64,000 bases of DNA from Celeribacter ethanolicus (GTDB taxonomy: Bacteria; Pseudomonadota; Alphaproteobacteria; Rhodobacterales; Rhodobacteraceae): positions 97,128 through 161,127 of the forward strand of contig NZ_LRUC01000046.1 in the NCBI RefSeq assembly GCF_001550095.1. Direction: 5' to 3'. Both the position numbers and the translations under genes were made by a program. Shown here in pieces: positions 16,681 to 26,574 of this stretch (position 1 is its first letter; each line of letters opens with the position of its first letter). The notes under the pieces were generated by a model. It did no database searches. It saw only the letters and a program-made list of their open reading frames with translations, and was not told the DNA's origin.

Positions 16681-17712
16681 ATGTCCTTTGTGAAACTGAC
16701 CGCCTCCGCGATCGCGATCGCAGCCGTCTCCGCCACCGCCGCGAGCGCCCGTGATCAGGTGCAGGTCGCCGGTTCCTCCACCGTTCTGCCCTACGCTTCC
16801 ATCGTCGCGGAAGCTTTCGGTGAAAACTTCGACTTCCCGACCCCGGTCGTCGAATCCGGTGGCTCCTCCGCTGGCCTGAAACGCTTCTGCGAAGGCGTCG
16901 GCGAAAACACCATCGACGTGGCCAACGCCTCCCGCAAGATCAAAGACAAAGAGATCGCCGCCTGTGCCGAAGCTGGCGTGACCGACATCATCGAAGTGCG
17001 CATCGGTTACGATGGCATCGTGTTCGCCTCCCAGCTCAACGGCCCGGCCTTCACCGCCTTTGAACCGGCTGACATCTTCAACGCTCTGGCCGAGAAAGTC
17101 CTGAAAGACGGCGAGATCGTTGCCAACCCCTACACCCAGTGGTCCGAGTTCAACGCCGATCTGCCCGCCGCCGACATCATGGCCTTCATCCCGGGCACCA
17201 AGCACGGCACCCGTGAAGTCTTCGAAGAAAAAGTGCTCCTGGCCGGCTGTGAAGCCACCGGCGCGATGGAAGCCATGGTTGCTTCCGGCATGTCCGAAGA
17301 CGACGCGGAAGACGCCTGCATGGCGGTTCGCACCGACGGCAAATCCGTGGACATCGACGGCGACTACACCGAAACCCTCGCTTCCATCGACGCCAACCCG
17401 AACGGCATCGGCGTGTTCGGTCTCGCCTTCTACGAGAACAACACCGACAAGCTGAAAACCGCGACCATGTCCGGCGTCGAGGCCACCACCGCCTCCATCG
17501 CCTCCGGCGACTACCCGGTCTCCCGTCCGCTCTACTTCTACGTGAAGAAAGCCCACATCGGCGTGATCCCGGGTCTGAAAGAATATGCTGAGTTCTTCAT
17601 CTCCGACGACATGGCTGGCCCGGACGGCCCGCTCGCCGAGTACGGCCTCGTGTCCGACCCGGAACTGGCCGCCACGCAAGCTGCTGTCGCTGCTGAAGAC
17701 ACCATGCAATAA
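16681..17712 (+). CDS. pstS: Phosphate ABC transporter substrate-binding protein PstS
   Basis: A 343-residue periplasmic phosphate-binding protein with signal peptide (cleavage near ASA-RDQ). The phosphate-loop segments VAGSSTVLPYA and ESGGSSAGLKRFCEG are typical, as is the GTKHGTREVF block. Codon use is exceptionally biased (almost only preferred codons), consistent with very high expression under phosphate starvation. First gene after the Pho boxes. Confidence 0.95.
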   Translation: MSFVKLTASAIAIAAVSATAASARDQVQVAGSSTVLPYASIVAEAFGENFDFPTPVVESGGSSAGLKRFCEGVGENTIDVANASRKIKDKEIAACAEAGVTDIIEVRIGYDGIVFASQLNGPAFTAFEPADIFNALAEKVLKDGEIVANPYTQWSEFNADLPAADIMAFIPGTKHGTREVFEEKVLLAGCEATGAMEAMVASGMSEDDAEDACMAVRTDGKSVDIDGDYTETLASIDANPNGIGVFGLAFYENNTDKLKTATMSGVEATTASIASGDYPVSRPLYFYVKKAHIGVIPGLKEYAEFFISDDMAGPDGPLAEYGLVSDPELAATQAAVAAEDTMQ

Positions 17713-17873
17713 GCCTCGGGGGTACCCCCAAGGTTTGCACGAAGACAGAGGCGGCGCGGGAGATCTCGCGCCGCTTCCCGCCGGAAAGCCCCGCCGACAC
17801 CGGCAGATCGCTTTTCGAAATCCCTGCACCGGACCGGTCCATTCCTCCCCCGGTCCCGCATAGGAGCAGCTCC
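17713..17873 (+). terminator. Intercistronic hairpins between pstS and pstC
   Basis: Two strong inverted repeats: the 12-bp palindrome GGGGGTACCCCC (about 17718-17731) and GCGGCGCG (17751-17758) / CGCGCCGC (17767-17774) with a self-complementary GAGATCTC interior. Neither has a T-run. Their position after pstS suggests partial termination or 3'-end protection giving more PstS than permease. Confidence 0.55.
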
Positions 17874-19337
17874 ATGCCCGTTTTGTGGCTTTTCATCCTC
17901 GTTCTGGCCCTTGGCCTCATCGGATTTGTTCTCGGGCGCGCCCGTGCGCTTAAAGATGCGCAGGGCGATATTCGCCTGCTTCACTCTCTCCCAAGCTATT
18001 ACGGCTCCAACGTGCTTTTGGCCACGTTGATCCCCGGTTTCGCGGTTCTGGTGCTCTGGCTGATCGTCCAGCCGATGGTGATCCACGGTCAGGTGGCGGG
18101 TATGATCCCGGAGCGCGGCCTGACGGATTACGGTTCTCTCAACCTCGCCATGTCCGATGTGCGCCGCGTTGCCGACGGGCTCGACATCGCGGTTGAGCAG
18201 GGTGCCCTGAGCGCCGAACAGGCCCGGGACATCCGCACCGAGTTCACCGACATTCGCGGCCGTCTCGGCGAGGTCGGCGTGGCGCTCGGCTCCAATGTGC
18301 AGCCCTATGTGCTTCAGGCGGCGCAGACATACCGGACGATGAACGCAACCGGCCACTGGCTGATGACCGGGGCCGTTCTGGCCGCCGCCATCGCGGGCTT
18401 TGCCGTGGCCTTCCTGCGCACAGGCAAGGACCTGCGGGCGCGCAACTCCGTCGAACGTGTGATCCTGATGCTGCTTCTGTCGGCGGCCTCCATCGCGATC
18501 CTGACCACGGTCGGCATCGTGCTGTCGCTGATTTTCAACACCATCGAATTCTTCAAGCTCTACCCGGCCACGGATTTCTTCTTCGGCACCACATGGGCGC
18601 CGTCCTTCGGTGGCGGGTCCGAGCTGGGCATTCTGCCGCTGTTCTGGGGCACGTTCTATGTCTCGCTGATCGCGCTTGTCGTCGCGGTGCCGATCGGGCT
18701 GTTTGCCGCCGTCTACCTGTCGGAATACGCAGGTCCCAAGGTGCGCGCGATTGCCAAGCCGCTTCTCGAAGTGCTCGCCGGTATCCCGACCATCGTCTAC
18801 GGTCTCTTCGCGCTCCTGACCGTCGGGCCGCTTTTGATGTCGGTCTTCGGCGACGGAGGCCTCGGCTGGATGCAGGGCGGGCGTTCCGTCATGACCGCGG
18901 GTCTGGTGATGGGCGTGATGCTCATTCCCTTCGTCTCCTCGCTGTCGGACGACATCATCAATGCGGTGCCGCAGGCGATGCGCGACGGCTCTCTGGGTCT
19001 CGGTGCGACGAAATCCGAGACCGTGAAACAGGTCGTACTGCCCGCAGCCCTTCCGGGCATCGTCGGCGCCATCCTTCTGGCCGCCTCGCGCGCCATCGGC
19101 GAGACCATGATCGTGGTGCTGGGGGCAGGGGCCGCAGCCAAACTCAACATGAACCCGTTCGAGGCGATGACTACCGTGACCACGCGGATCGTCTCCCAGC
19201 TCACCGGCGATGCGGATTTCTCCTCGCCGGAAGCGCTGGTCGCCTTTGCCTTGGGCATGACGCTGTTCGTCATCACCCTCGGCCTCAACATCGTCGCGCT
19301 CGTGATCGTGCGCAAATACCGGGAGCAGTATGACTGA
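17874..19337 (+). CDS. pstC: Phosphate ABC transporter permease PstC
   Basis: A 487-residue permease, longer than the E. coli protein (about 320) because of an N-terminal extension with two membrane segments and an extracytoplasmic loop (residues about 70-160). The core has the BPD_transp_1 fold with the ABC-interacting loop AMRDGSLGLGATKSETV and AASRAIGETMIVVLGAGA. The stop shares one base with the pstA ATG (TGATG at 19335-19339). Confidence 0.94.
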   Translation: MPVLWLFILVLALGLIGFVLGRARALKDAQGDIRLLHSLPSYYGSNVLLATLIPGFAVLVLWLIVQPMVIHGQVAGMIPERGLTDYGSLNLAMSDVRRVADGLDIAVEQGALSAEQARDIRTEFTDIRGRLGEVGVALGSNVQPYVLQAAQTYRTMNATGHWLMTGAVLAAAIAGFAVAFLRTGKDLRARNSVERVILMLLLSAASIAILTTVGIVLSLIFNTIEFFKLYPATDFFFGTTWAPSFGGGSELGILPLFWGTFYVSLIALVVAVPIGLFAAVYLSEYAGPKVRAIAKPLLEVLAGIPTIVYGLFALLTVGPLLMSVFGDGGLGWMQGGRSVMTAGLVMGVMLIPFVSSLSDDIINAVPQAMRDGSLGLGATKSETVKQVVLPAALPGIVGAILLAASRAIGETMIVVLGAGAAAKLNMNPFEAMTTVTTRIVSQLTGDADFSSPEALVAFALGMTLFVITLGLNIVALVIVRKYREQYD

Positions 19338-20695
19338 TGTCCGACTTTACCGCTGATAACGGCCCCGCCAAAGCCGCGGGCAAGAGCTCGCTCTTCACGC
19401 AAACCGCGCGCACCAAACGCCGCAATGCCGCCGAGACCCGGTTCAAGGTCTATGGCATCGGTGCCATCGCGCTCGGCCTGTTCTTCCTCGTGGCGCTGCT
19501 GTTCTCGATCATCACGAACGGCATTCCGGCGTTCAAGCAGACCTTCGTCACCATCCCGGTGGAGCTGACCGAGGCCAAGCTCGACAAGAACGGCAATCGC
19601 GATCCGGCCGATCTCGCCAAGGTCACGACCTTTGGCTACAAGCCGCTCGTGACCAATGCCCTGGTTGCGGCGCTGAAAGAGCAGGGGATCGAGATCCCCT
19701 TTGCCAAGGAAAAGGATGTCGAGGATATCCTGTCCTCTTCCGTGGCCGCCCAGGTGCGGGACACCGTGCTCGCCAACCCCGACCTGATCGGGCAGACGGT
19801 CGATTTCCGGCTTCTGGCCTCGTCCCGTGTCGATGGCTATTTCAAGGGCCGTGTGACCCGCGACAGCCTGGCGCGTGACAAGAACCTCGACGCCGAACAC
19901 CTCGACGTGGCCGATGCCATGGTCAAGGCAGGCCTGATGAAGACCTCGTTCAACCCGGCCTTCATCTTCGGCTCCGACGCTTCGGAAAGCCGCCCGGAAC
20001 AGGCCGGGATCGGTGTGTCCATGGTGGGTTCCTTCTTCATGATGATGGTGGTGCTGGTGCTGTCCCTGCCGATCGGTGTGGCCGCCTCGATCTATCTCGA
20101 GGAATTCGCGCCGCAGAACAAATGGACCGACCTGATCGAGGTGAACATCTCCAACCTCGCCGCCGTGCCGTCCATCGTCTTCGGTATTCTGGGCCTCGCG
20201 GTGTTCATCCAGTTCGCCCATCTGCCGATGTCCGCGCCGCTCGTTGGTGGTCTCGTGCTGACGCTGATGACGCTGCCGACAATCATCATTTCGACGCGCG
20301 CCTCGTTGAAGGCCGTGCCGCCCTCGATCCGCGATGCGGCTCTTGGGGTCGGCGCCTCCAAGATGCAATCGGTGTTCCACCATGTGCTGCCGCTCGCCAT
20401 GCCGGGCATCCTGACCGGGACCATCATCGGTCTGGCGCAGGCGCTTGGCGAAACCGCACCGCTTCTCTTGATCGGTATGGTGGGTTTCATCGCCTCCAAC
20501 ATGCCCGACGGGATTGCCGCCGGCTTCCTGTCGCCGAACTCCGCCATGCCGGCCCAGATTTACGAATGGGCCAAACGCGCCGATCCGGCTTATTATGAGC
20601 GGGCCTGGGGCGGGATTATCATCCTTCTTCTCTTCCTGATGACGATGAATATCATCGCCGTCATCCTGCGCCGCCGCTTCGAGCGCCGTTGGTAA
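19337..20695 (+). CDS. pstA: Phosphate ABC transporter permease PstA
   Basis: A 452-residue permease with a cytoplasmic N-terminus (to residue 50), one helix, a roughly 150-residue extracytoplasmic domain and then the BPD_transp_1 core ([56 protein letters not shown]). The large loop is common in alphaproteobacterial PstA and absent in E. coli. Coupled to pstC. Confidence 0.94.
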   Translation: MSDFTADNGPAKAAGKSSLFTQTARTKRRNAAETRFKVYGIGAIALGLFFLVALLFSIITNGIPAFKQTFVTIPVELTEAKLDKNGNRDPADLAKVTTFGYKPLVTNALVAALKEQGIEIPFAKEKDVEDILSSSVAAQVRDTVLANPDLIGQTVDFRLLASSRVDGYFKGRVTRDSLARDKNLDAEHLDVADAMVKAGLMKTSFNPAFIFGSDASESRPEQAGIGVSMVGSFFMMMVVLVLSLPIGVAASIYLEEFAPQNKWTDLIEVNISNLAAVPSIVFGILGLAVFIQFAHLPMSAPLVGGLVLTLMTLPTIIISTRASLKAVPPSIRDAALGVGASKMQSVFHHVLPLAMPGILTGTIIGLAQALGETAPLLLIGMVGFIASNMPDGIAAGFLSPNSAMPAQIYEWAKRADPAYYERAWGGIIILLLFLMTMNIIAVILRRRFERRW

Positions 20696-20718
20696 CGAGG
20701 TCATTTGAGGTTAGACCC

Positions 20719-21516
20719 ATGAACGATATGCGAATTGTGAGAAAAGACGTGGACATGAACGACACCAAAATCTCGGCCAAAGGCGTACAGGTTTTCTACG
20801 GCGACACCCACGCGATCAAGGACGTGGATGTGGAAATCCTCGACAAGACCGTGACCGCCTTCATCGGCCCGTCCGGTTGTGGCAAGTCCACCTTCCTGCG
20901 CTGTCTGAACCGGATGAACGACACGATCGACATCTGCCGCGTCGAGGGCAACATCTTGCTCGACGGCGAAGACATCTACGACAAGCGCGTCGACCCGGTG
21001 CAATTGCGGGCGAAAGTGGGCATGGTGTTCCAGCGTCCGAACCCCTTCCCGAAGTCGATCTATGACAACATCGCCTATGGCCCGCGCATTCACGGCCTCG
21101 CCAAGAACAAGGCCGATCTCGACGAGATTGTTGAAAAGGCGCTGCGCCGTGGCGCGATCTGGGACGAGGTGAAAGACCGGCTGGACGCGCCGGGCACTGG
21201 TTTGTCGGGCGGTCAGCAACAGCGTCTGTGCATCGCGCGCGCCGTGGCGACCGAGCCGGAAGTGCTGCTGATGGACGAGCCGTGCTCTGCGCTCGACCCG
21301 ATTGCGACGCTTCAGGTCGAGGAACTGATTGATGAATTGCGCGAGAATTTCTCCGTCGTCATCGTGACCCACTCGATGCAACAGGCCGCCCGCGTCAGCC
21401 AGAAAACCGCTTTCTTCCACCTGGGCAACCTTGTGGAATATGGTGATACCGAACAGATTTTCACCAACCCGAAAGATGAGCGCACCGAGAGCTACATCAC
21501 AGGTCGGATTGGGTAA
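20719..21516 (+). CDS. pstB: Phosphate ABC transporter ATP-binding protein PstB
   Basis: A 265-residue ABC ATPase: Walker [10 protein letters not shown] (residues 50-58), the PstB-specific [16 protein letters not shown] block, signature [14 protein letters not shown] and Walker [13 protein letters not shown]. The ATG at 20719 is chosen because GAGG lies 8 nt upstream; a second in-frame ATG at 20758 is also possible. Confidence 0.95.
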   Translation: MNDMRIVRKDVDMNDTKISAKGVQVFYGDTHAIKDVDVEILDKTVTAFIGPSGCGKSTFLRCLNRMNDTIDICRVEGNILLDGEDIYDKRVDPVQLRAKVGMVFQRPNPFPKSIYDNIAYGPRIHGLAKNKADLDEIVEKALRRGAIWDEVKDRLDAPGTGLSGGQQQRLCIARAVATEPEVLLMDEPCSALDPIATLQVEELIDELRENFSVVIVTHSMQQAARVSQKTAFFHLGNLVEYGDTEQIFTNPKDERTESYITGRIG

Positions 21517-21541
21517 GGCCGGATCGGCTCAGGAGAGAACC

Positions 21542-22264
21542 ATGCATAACGACAGCAAACATATTGCCTCCGCCTTCGACCGCGATCTCGAAGCCATTCA
21601 GGCGATGATCATGAAGATGGGCGGGCTCGTCGAAGCCGCCATCAAGGATGCCGCTCAGGCCCTCGAAGAGCGCGACGTGGAACTGGCCGAAAAGGTGCGC
21701 GAAGCGGACAAGGCCATCGACAAGCTCGAAGAGGATGTCAACGAGGAAGCCGCGCGGCTGATCGCGCTGCGCTCGCCGACCGCTTCCGATCTGCGCACGG
21801 TTCTGACCGTGATGAAGATCTCGACCAATCTCGAACGCTGCGGCGACTATGCCAAGAACCTCGCGAAGCGCACCGGCGTGCTCGTGAACATGCGTCCGAT
21901 CGAAGGCGCGGCCCCCTCGATCCGTCGCATGGCGCGCGAGGTGGAGGAAATGCTGAAATTGGCGCTCGACGCCTATATCCAGCGCGACGTCTCCATGGCC
22001 AACGAAGTGCGTCACCGCGACCTCGACGTCGATCAGATGTACAACGCCCTGTTCCGCGAGTTCCTCACCTATATGATGGAAGACCCGCGCAACATCACCG
22101 CCTGCATGCATCTGCATTTCATCGCCAAGAACATCGAGCGCATGGGCGATCATGCCACCTCGATTGCCGAACAGGTGATCTATCTGACCACTGGCGAAAT
22201 GCCGGAAGACGCCCGTCCGAAAGGTGATTTCACCTCGCAGGCCGTGGACGCGGAGGATCTCTGA
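21542..22264 (+). CDS. phoU: Phosphate signalling complex protein PhoU
   Basis: A 240-residue all-helical protein with two PhoU repeats; the metal-binding E/DxxxD patterns are seen in NLERCGDYAKNLAKR and NIERMGDHATSIAEQ. It links Pst transporter status to PhoR. AGGAG lies 7 nt before the ATG; the stop shares one base with phoB (TGATG). Confidence 0.95.
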   Translation: MHNDSKHIASAFDRDLEAIQAMIMKMGGLVEAAIKDAAQALEERDVELAEKVREADKAIDKLEEDVNEEAARLIALRSPTASDLRTVLTVMKISTNLERCGDYAKNLAKRTGVLVNMRPIEGAAPSIRRMAREVEEMLKLALDAYIQRDVSMANEVRHRDLDVDQMYNALFREFLTYMMEDPRNITACMHLHFIAKNIERMGDHATSIAEQVIYLTTGEMPEDARPKGDFTSQAVDAEDL

Positions 22265-22953
22265 TGTCCGCAGACCAGCCCCGTGTTCTTGTCGTCGAGG
22301 ATGAACCCGCCCAGCGGGAGGTGCTCGCCTACAATCTCGAGGCCGAAGGCTTCGCCGTTTCCAAGGCGGAGAACGGCGATGACGCGCTTCTCTATGTCGA
22401 CGAGGACAACCCCGACATCATCGTCCTCGACTGGATGTTGCCCGGGGTTTCCGGCATCGAGATCTGTCGTCGTCTCAAGACCCGGCCCGATACCCGCGAA
22501 ATCCCGATCATCATGCTCTCGGCCCGCTCCGAAGAGGTGGACCGGGTGCGCGGGCTCGAGACCGGAGCCGACGATTACGTGGTGAAACCCTATTCGGTGA
22601 TCGAACTGATGGCCCGCGTGCGCACCCAGTTGCGCCGCGTCCGTCCGGCGGCCACCGGGCAGGTGCTCGAATACGATGACATCCGCCTCGACAGCGAGAC
22701 TCACCGCGTCACGCGCGGCGCCGAACAGCTCAAACTCGGCCCGACCGAATTCCGGCTTTTGTCCACTTTCATGGAAAAACCTGGCCGCGTCTGGTCGCGC
22801 GAGCAATTGCTCGACCGGGTCTGGGGGCGTGACATCTATGTCGACACCCGCACCGTGGACGTCCATATCGGGCGGCTGCGCAAGGCGCTCTGTCAACACG
22901 GTGGCGAAGATCCGGTGCGCACGGTGCGTGGCGCGGGTTACGCGCTCGGCTGA
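22264..22953 (+). CDS. phoB: Phosphate regulon response regulator PhoB
   Basis: A 229-residue OmpR-type regulator. Receiver domain has the acidic pair E12/D13, the phosphoacceptor D56 in IIVLDWMLPG and the conserved lysine in VVKPYS; the winged-helix domain (about 130-229) contains RTVDVHIGRLRKAL. It should act on the Pho boxes at 15.26 and 16.57 kb. Having phoB last and phoR first in one locus is a common arrangement in this family of bacteria. Confidence 0.95.
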   Translation: MSADQPRVLVVEDEPAQREVLAYNLEAEGFAVSKAENGDDALLYVDEDNPDIIVLDWMLPGVSGIEICRRLKTRPDTREIPIIMLSARSEEVDRVRGLETGADDYVVKPYSVIELMARVRTQLRRVRPAATGQVLEYDDIRLDSETHRVTRGAEQLKLGPTEFRLLSTFMEKPGRVWSREQLLDRVWGRDIYVDTRTVDVHIGRLRKALCQHGGEDPVRTVRGAGYALG

Positions 22954-22989
22954 GCCCCGACACGAAACGCGTGCAAGAAATGAGCAGAG

Positions 22990-23023
22990 AAGCACCGGTC
23001 CCGCCAAGGGTCGGTGCTTTTCC
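22990..23023 (+). terminator. Rho-independent terminator of the pst-pho operon
   Basis: AAGCACCG pairs with CGGTGCTT (inner GTCCC/GGG pairs extend the stem), followed by TTTCC; it sits just after the phoB stop. Confidence 0.85.
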
Positions 23024-23126
23024 GCACTGAAAATGCGAAGAAAAATCCGCCTCTCTTGCCGAGCCCCGTCAACCTGTGCTCAGATGATTTGAGCAAATTT
23101 CGACAGGTGGCGGATCAGGGCGGAGC

Positions 23127-23792
23127 ATGACGGATCTTTATTTCAAGGAACCCGCACATTTGCGGACCTATCGCGGCATTCGCGAGTTGATCTTGTCCGG
23201 CGATCTCGTCCCCGGCGAACCGGTAACGATCAAGGGGCTGACCGACCGGCTCGGCGCGGGCATGACGCCAGTGCGTGAGGCGATCCGGCGTCTGACCTCG
23301 GAAGGCGCGCTGATTTTTCACGGCAACCGTAGGGTGACGGTCCCGGCGCTGACACTCTCCGAGGTGGACGATCTGATTTTCGCCCGTCTGGCTCTGGAGC
23401 CGGAACTGGCACGCCGTGGCGCGGAGCGGATGACGGAGGAGGGGATCGAGGCTCTGGTGGCGGTGGACCGCGAGATCGACGTCGCCATGGGGCAAGGCGA
23501 CATGCGCGGCTATATGATCTACAACCACCGGTTTCACATGCAGCTTTACGCCCCGGGCAGGAGCGAGGTGATCAGCCCGATCATCGACGCGCTCTGGCTG
23601 CGCTGCGGTCCGGCGCTTCGGGTGATGTGCACGCGGTTCGGCAACCAGAACCTGCCCGACATGCACCGCGTGGCGATCGAGGCGCTGAAGCGTCACGACA
23701 GTCAGGGCGTGGCGGAGGCGGTGCGGCGCGATATTCTTCAGGGGATGGAGAATATTCGCGCCATTGTCGCCGAAACAGCAGAGTTCACGTAA
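23127..23792 (+). CDS. GntR-family transcriptional regulator (FCD domain)
   Basis: A 221-residue regulator: N-terminal winged helix (TYRGIRELILSGDLVPGEPV, then the recognition helix in MTPVREAIRRLTSEG) and a C-terminal FCD ligand domain with the conserved metal-binding D/H pattern (YNHRFHMQLYAPG, DMHRVAIEALKRHD). It ends 9 nt from the convergent aldehyde dehydrogenase gene and is a good candidate to control the amine-catabolism genes next to it; the effector is unknown. Confidence 0.9.
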   Translation: MTDLYFKEPAHLRTYRGIRELILSGDLVPGEPVTIKGLTDRLGAGMTPVREAIRRLTSEGALIFHGNRRVTVPALTLSEVDDLIFARLALEPELARRGAERMTEEGIEALVAVDREIDVAMGQGDMRGYMIYNHRFHMQLYAPGRSEVISPIIDALWLRCGPALRVMCTRFGNQNLPDMHRVAIEALKRHDSQGVAEAVRRDILQGMENIRAIVAETAEFT

Positions 23793-23801
23793 AAGTTGAG
23801 A

Positions 23802-25241
23802 CTATACGGAAATCGCCTTGATTTCGCAGAAATCTTCGATGCCGTAAATGCCGCCCTCACGACCGTTCCCCGACAGCTTGTAGCCCCCGAAGGGCGAGCC
23901 GTAGGAAATATCCGAACCGTTCAGATGCACCATGCCCGCACGAATTTCGCGCGCCATGGCCATGCCGCGGGCTTGGCTGTCCTCGCTGGTGCCGGTCTGG
24001 ATATAGGCGGCGAGGCCGTAAGGCGTATCGTTGGCAATCTCCACCGCCTCGTCGTCGCCGTCATAGGCGATCATCACCAGAACCGGACCGAACACCTCTT
24101 CCTGCGCGATGCGCATGTCGTTGGTCACATCGCCGAACACGGTCGGACGGCAGAAATAGCCACGGTTGAACCCTTCGGGCCGACCGAGACCGCCCGCGAC
24201 GAGCCGCGCACCGTCTTCGATCCCGGCCTGAATGAGGCTTTGCACCCGATCGTATTGCATCTGCGACACGAGCGGGCCGATGTGATTGCCGGGCTGGGCG
24301 GGAAGGCCGATTTTCGTGCTCTCGGCGACCTCTTTGGCGATCTCCATCGCGGTCTCGTAATGGCTCTGCGGGATCAGCATACGCGTCGGTGCGTTGCAGG
24401 ACTGGCCGGTGTTTTGGAAGCAATGGCGCACGCCGCGCTTCACCGCCTCCTCGAAATCGCAATCGTCGAGAAGGATGTTCGGCGATTTGCCCCCAAGCTC
24501 CAGCGTCACGCGTTTCACGGTCGCGGCGGCGGCTTTGGAAATCTCCACACCCGCACGCGTCGAGCCGGTGAAGGACACCATGGCCACATCCGGGTGCGAC
24601 GAGATCGCAGCGCCCACCGTCGGCCCGTCGCCATTCACGAGGTTGAACACGCCTTTCGGCAGGCCCGCTTCCTCAAGGATCTCGGCATAGAGCAGTGCGC
24701 TCATCGGGGTGAGTTCCGAGGGTTTCAGCACCATGGTGCAACCGGCGGCGAGGGCAGGGATCACCTTCAAAGCAATCTGGTTGATCGGCCAGTTCCACGG
24801 CGTGATAAAGCCGCAAACCCCGATCGGCTCATGCAGGATCAGATCGCCCGGCCCGTTGCGATGTTCGAAGTCGAAGGCTTCGAGCGCTTTCACCACGCCA
24901 TCGAGATGGCCGATGCCAACGGCGGCCTGCGCCCGGTCCGAAAGCGAAATCGGCGCCCCCATTTCCTCGGTGATCGCGGCGGACATCTCGTCGTAGCGGC
25001 TCTGATAGACCTCGCGGATTGAGGCCAGAAGCTCAAGGCGTTCGGATTTCGTGCTGCGCGAAAAGGACGGGAAGGCGGCTTTGGCTGCGGCCACGGCGGC
25101 ATCGACATCGGCTTTGGTTCCCAGGGCAACCTCGGCAAAGACCTCTTCGGTCGCCGGGTTGATCACGTCCACCATGGTGCTGCCCAGAGGCGCTACCCAA
25201 GCCCCGTCGATATAGAACCTGTCGGTTTTCAATTCCGTCAT
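23802..25241 (-). CDS. NAD-dependent aldehyde dehydrogenase (probable aminoaldehyde step)
   Basis: A 479-residue ALDH: cofactor-binding PWNWPINQ, FTGSTRAGVEI, active-site glutamate in ELGGKSPN and catalytic cysteine in NTGQSCNAPTR. Downstream of a PuuB-like oxidase and a class III aminotransferase, so a role oxidising an aminoaldehyde from polyamine breakdown (PuuC-like) is likely. Motifs do not distinguish between aminobutyraldehyde-type and other aldehyde substrates. Confidence 0.88.
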   Translation of the reverse strand: MTELKTDRFYIDGAWVAPLGSTMVDVINPATEEVFAEVALGTKADVDAAVAAAKAAFPSFSRSTKSERLELLASIREVYQSRYDEMSAAITEEMGAPISLSDRAQAAVGIGHLDGVVKALEAFDFEHRNGPGDLILHEPIGVCGFITPWNWPINQIALKVIPALAAGCTMVLKPSELTPMSALLYAEILEEAGLPKGVFNLVNGDGPTVGAAISSHPDVAMVSFTGSTRAGVEISKAAAATVKRVTLELGGKSPNILLDDCDFEEAVKRGVRHCFQNTGQSCNAPTRMLIPQSHYETAMEIAKEVAESTKIGLPAQPGNHIGPLVSQMQYDRVQSLIQAGIEDGARLVAGGLGRPEGFNRGYFCRPTVFGDVTNDMRIAQEEVFGPVLVMIAYDGDDEAVEIANDTPYGLAAYIQTGTSEDSQARGMAMAREIRAGMVHLNGSDISYGSPFGGYKLSGNGREGGIYGIEDFCEIKAISV

Positions 25242-25265
25242 TTTCGCCTCTTATCCTGTTGTCTT

Positions 25266-26567
25266 TTATATCTTGTCGCGCAGAGCATACCACGTCATTG
25301 CCAGCGCCAGAAGCGGCGTCCGAAGGCTCGGCCCGCCGGGAAAGCGCGGGCTGGGCAGCGATTGCATGAGATCGAACCGGCTTGCGTGGCCCTCGACCGC
25401 CTCCGCCGCGATCTGGCCTGCAAGCGTCGCAAGCGCCACGCCCTGGCCGGAGAAGCCAGCGATGGACAGGGCGTTCGGTCCAAGCCGTGCGAAATGCGGC
25501 AGGCGAGACATGGTGATGCCCAGAGTGCCGCCCCAAGCGTAGTCGATTTTCGCGTCTTTCAGCTCCGGGAAGACGCCCAGCATCGGCGCGCGGACTTTGG
25601 CGCGAATGTCGGTCGGAAACTTATAGCCGTAACTCTCACCGCCGCCGAAAATCATCCGGTTGTCCGGCGACATGCGGTAATAATTGATCACGAAGCGCGA
25701 GTCCGCGACGGCATGGCGGTTCGGGATCAGCTTGGCGGCAAGACCCGAGGGCAGGGGGGCGGTGACCGCGATGAAATTGTTGATCGGCATGACGTGATGC
25801 GCGACGTCGTGGTCGAGATTGTTGTGATAGCCATTGAGCGCGAGGATCAGGTGCTCGGCCTCCACCACGGCCTGATCGGTGTGGACGCGCGGTTTGGCTT
25901 TGGTCTCGACGCGTGTGACCCGCGACAGCTCATGGATACGCACGCCAGCGGCCTCGGCCAGACGTGCAATCGCGAAGGCATAGCGCAGCGGGTGCAGATG
26001 ACCGGACCCCATATCGAGCGTGCCGGAATGATAGTCCTCAGACCCGGTCTCATGGCGCACCGCATCGCGGTCGAGGTAGCGGATTTTGTCGTAGCCGTAG
26101 ACCTTGTGCATGTGATCCACATGCTTTTGCGAATGGTCGGAAAACCGCGCGCGGTGATTGGCGTGGATCACGCCATCGCGCCAGTCGCAGTCATCCCCGC
26201 TCTCGGACAGGATCGTTTTGACCAGACCCACGGCCTCGGCGCCCAGATCCCAGAGCATCCGCGCGTCATCCATGCTGACATGAGTCTCGAGCTCGTCTTG
26301 TTCGAGCCGTTGTCCCATCGACACCTGACCGCCATTGCGCCCCGAAGCCCCGGAGCCGACGCGCGACGCCTCCAGAAGCACCACGTCGAGCCCGCGCCGT
26401 GCCATGTGCAGCGCCGCCGACAGCCCCGCATAGCCGCCACCGACAACACAGACATCGGCCTTGATCGTGCCGGTGGCAGCCGGGTAGGGGCCGGGCGTCT
26501 CCGCTGTGGCGGCGTACCACGATTGCGGATGTTCGCCCAAGCGGTCGTTATAGGTCAGGATGTCCAT
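25266..26567 (-). CDS. FAD-dependent amine oxidoreductase (PuuB-like)
   Basis: A 433-residue DAO-family flavoprotein. The dinucleotide fold VVGGGYAGLSAALHMA (residues about 41-56) is followed by the LLEASRVGSGASGRNGGQ block that is highly typical of gamma-glutamylputrescine oxidases; the C-terminal GFSGQGVALATLAG block is also typical. It should oxidise an amine to an aldehyde with H2O2 release. No glutamylputrescine synthetase (puuA) is in the window, so the true substrate (glutamylated or free amine) is open. Confidence 0.85.
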   Translation of the reverse strand: MDILTYNDRLGEHPQSWYAATAETPGPYPAATGTIKADVCVVGGGYAGLSAALHMARRGLDVVLLEASRVGSGASGRNGGQVSMGQRLEQDELETHVSMDDARMLWDLGAEAVGLVKTILSESGDDCDWRDGVIHANHRARFSDHSQKHVDHMHKVYGYDKIRYLDRDAVRHETGSEDYHSGTLDMGSGHLHPLRYAFAIARLAEAAGVRIHELSRVTRVETKAKPRVHTDQAVVEAEHLILALNGYHNNLDHDVAHHVMPINNFIAVTAPLPSGLAAKLIPNRHAVADSRFVINYYRMSPDNRMIFGGGESYGYKFPTDIRAKVRAPMLGVFPELKDAKIDYAWGGTLGITMSRLPHFARLGPNALSIAGFSGQGVALATLAGQIAAEAVEGHASRFDLMQSLPSPRFPGGPSLRTPLLALAMTWYALRDKI

Positions 26568-26574
26568 ACGGAAC

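Noticed and set aside
18797..20704. A long open frame antisense to pstC and pstA, and similar long antisense frames over the DAHP synthase gene, the peptide-binding protein gene and mfd
   Set aside because: They lie exactly opposite genes with complete family motifs, have low-complexity His/Arg/Gly-rich translations and no ribosome sites; in high-GC coding DNA antisense frames stay open by codon bias.
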